DNA from: Gammaproteobacteria bacterium
Lineage (GTDB): Bacteria; Pseudomonadota; Gammaproteobacteria; JAJPIJ01
Direction of reading: 5' to 3'
Assembly (NCBI GenBank): GCA_022071965.1
Contig: JAJVIQ010000021.1
Span: 216,423 to 280,422 of the forward strand
DNA: 64,000 bases
Shown: positions 62,131 to 64,000 of the stretch, piece after piece
How the letters are laid out: every line of letters begins with the position of its first letter
How positions within the stretch are numbered: the first letter of the stretch is position 1
Position numbers and translations under genes: made by a program
The notes under the pieces: model-generated
What the model was told of the DNA's origin: nothing
The model's database searches: none
What the model saw: the letters and a program-made list of their open reading frames with translations, nothing else

Positions 62131-63907
62131 TCAACGGGACCGCGACGCCTCCGGGTCGTGGCCGGGACGCCGGGCCTGTCCGGCCGCGACGCCGAAACGC
62201 GACAGCACGTGGCGCGTCATCCCGAGCGCGAGCTCATGCTCGCCCATGAACACCACCCCGATATTCTCCCTGCGCAGCAGCTCCGCTTCCTCCGCATTGT
62301 GAGTGCGCAGGACGACCTCGATCGGCGGGTTGAGGGTACGGGCGATCTGCACCATCCTGCGCACGCCCACCGTTTCGTCCGTGGCGATGACCAGCATGCT
62401 GGCGCGCGCGATGTGCGCCTGGATGAGCACGGCCGCCTCGGAGGCGTCGCCGGAGACCGCCGCGGTGCCGCGGGCGCGCAGCTTCTCGACCAGTTCCCGG
62501 TTCTGCTCGGCCACGACATAGGGTATGCCGCGCTCGTCGAGCGCCTGTGCGATGCGCCGGCCCACCCGCCCGTAGCCGACGAGCACGATCTGGCCGCGCA
62601 GCAGCGACTGGTCCACCGACATCAGCAACTCGGCGAGCGGGTCGTCGCGCAGTTCCAGGCGCCGCGCGAGCGGCGAGCGCGCCCGTATCCAGGCCTGCGC
62701 CGGCTCGATCGCGGTGAACAGCAGCGAATTGAAGGCAATGGATACCAGCGCGCCGGCAAGGATGAGACTCTGGCCGTCCGTCGGCAGCAGCCCCAGGGCG
62801 ACGCCGAGGGCCGCGAGGATGAAGGAGAACTCGCCGATCTGGGCCAGGCTGGCGCCCACCGTCAGGGCGGTGTTGAGCGGGTAGCGGAAGGCTAGCACCA
62901 GGGCGATCGCCGCGAGCGTCTTGCCCAGCATGACGATGGCCAGCACCGCGAGCAGCCTGAGGGGTTCGTCGATGATCACGAGCGGGTCGAACAGCATGCC
63001 GACCGAGACGAAGAACAGCACCGCGAACGCATCGCGCAGCGGCAGTGTTTCATCCGCAGCGCGATGGCTGAACTCCGATTCGCGCATCATCATGCCTGCG
63101 AAGAACGCGCCCAGGGCGAAGGAGACATCGAAGAGCTTGGCCGCGCCGTAGGCGACGCCGACCGCGGCCGCGACCACGCAAAGAGTGAAAAAGCTCGCGC
63201 GAGCCGGTGCGCGCGACGAGCCAGAGCAGGCGAGGGAACAGCCGCCGGCCGATCACCAGCATCAGCGCAATGAACGCGGCGACCTTGCCGAAGGTGAGCG
63301 CAACCGTGATCCAGAGTCCGCGGCCATGATCCTGCATCGCCGTCGAGCGGGCATCGCCTCCGAGCAGATCGCCCAAGGGCGGCAGGAGGACCAGTACGAG
63401 GACCGTTACCAGGTCCTCGACCACCAGCCAGCCGACCGCGATGCGCCCATTGACCGACTCTAGCAGGCCACGGCCCTCGAGCGCGCGCAAGAGCACCACC
63501 GTGCTTGCCACCGAGAGCGCCAGGCCGAAGACGAGTCCCGCGCCGGCGTCCCAGCCCCAGAGATGAGTCGTCAGCATGCCCAGTCCGGTGGCGACGGCAA
63601 TCTGGACGAGGGCGCCCGGGATGGCGATACGGCGCACCGCCAGCAATTCGTCCATGGAAAAGTGCAGGCCGACGCCGAACATCAGCAGTCTGACGCCGAT
63701 CTCGGCCAACTGACCCGTCAGGTGTACGTCGGCCACGAAGCCGGGGGTGGCAGGCCCGATGGCGATCCCCGCGAGCAGATAGCCCACCAGGGGCGGTATG
63801 CGCAGTCGCGAAACGATGAGACCCATGACCATGGCGAGGCTCAGCGCGGCGGCGATCGTGGTGATGAGGGTTATTTCATACGCATCCAGCGATCCGTTGT
63901 TGTTCAT
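62131..63907 (-). pseudogene. ybaL: YbaL/KefB-type CPA2 cation:proton antiporter, interrupted by a single-base frameshift
   Basis: Two adjoining frames give one ~591-residue antiporter. The first (63907 to ~63190) holds the N-terminal Na+/H+ exchanger helices, from ISRLRIPPLVGYLLAGIAIGP-like residues to LLWLVARTGSRELF. The second (from ~63190 to 62131) resumes with VVAAAVGVAYGAAKLFDVSFALGAFF, later the TrkA-N nucleotide domain (VLVGYGRVGRRIAQALDERG). In YbaL these are contiguous (ELFTLC-V-AAAV). Dropping one A from the A5 run at 63188-63192 restores RELFTLCVVAAAV exactly. Hence either a recent inactivating mutation or a sequencing error. Both halves are otherwise well conserved, with no further stops, which favours error or a very young mutation. 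The start is the ATG at 63905-63907. Confidence 0.9.
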
Positions 63908-64000
63908 TGATGATGACCCGCGGCGGTGCGGGCGCGAGGCCTGCCGATCATCGCCGCTCCCGGGAGCGGTTACAAATCCACTTTCCCGATTGCTGCGCCT

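Noticed and set aside
63188-63192. Programmed ribosomal frameshifting in the antiporter gene
   Set aside because: The site is a plain A5 run (U5 in the mRNA) without a typical slippery heptamer or an evident downstream structure, and relatives are not known to use frameshifting; error or mutation is simpler.
1-64000. CRISPR arrays, prophage or toxin-antitoxin modules
   Set aside because: No spaced repeat series, phage structural genes or recognisable toxin-antitoxin pair was seen on either strand.

Overview
The window looks like chromosomal DNA of a GC-rich gammaproteobacterium, plausibly of the purple-sulfur or Chromatiales-like side of the class. The reasons are housekeeping genes with gammaproteobacterial relatives (metG next to apbC/mrp, sixA, rmuC, sirB1, slp, yceH, rppH, a ybaL-type antiporter), a class III (PhaE+PhaC) polyhydroxyalkanoate synthase as in Allochromatium, and a GTP-type PEP carboxykinase. 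No phage and no CRISPR array were seen. This placement rests on gene content read by eye, not on a phylogeny.

Left part (1-17 kb): apbC/mrp (cut by the window edge) and metG diverge, followed by sixA. On the minus strand lie a 1249-residue iron-sulfur flavoprotein, a UPF0114 membrane protein and a 49-residue membrane protein. Two stress genes follow: an hsp20 with a textbook sigma-32 promoter and a DegQ/HtrA protease with a sigma-E/AlgU-like promoter. Then come rubredoxin with its reductase, an Slp lipoprotein with an extremely aromatic tail, a CbbY-like phosphatase, RmuC, SirB1, a PA0069-type radical SAM protein and tRNA-Ser(CGA).

Accessory part (17-33.9 kb): directly at the 3' end of the tRNA is an IS3-family remnant fused to a decapitated metallo-beta-lactamase gene. 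A DUF2892 gene, an ABC exporter (ATPase, permease, HlyD-type adaptor) and a TetR repressor with a palindromic operator follow; this looks like imported cargo. Next is a complete ebo gene set split into two divergent blocks, eboD-eboE-eboC (minus) and eboA-eboB-eboF (plus). Between them sit a secreted c-type cytochrome and a secreted PQQ-dependent sugar (glucose/sorbosone-type) dehydrogenase. An HDOD gene and the in-frame relic of a GGDEF-EAL protein close the region. The ebo locus with its built-in periplasmic oxidation module is the best candidate here for an undescribed system.

Right part (34-64 kb): mostly carbon metabolism. phaE-phaC (plus) and phaA-phaB-phaR-phaB2 (minus) form a complete polyhydroxybutyrate pathway. 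Both promoters carry a TGC-N3-GCA palindrome that fits a PhaR operator, and phaB2 encodes a reductase with an amphipathic N-terminal extension resembling a phasin. pckG lies between the two pha blocks. lpdA-sucB-sucA (2-oxoglutarate dehydrogenase) is divergent from gltA-mdh, so carbon storage and the TCA cycle are encoded side by side around acetyl-CoA. The end holds a HAD phosphatase, rppH, a small secreted protein, a GIDE-LemA pair and a ybaL-type K+/H+ antiporter gene interrupted by a single-base frameshift.
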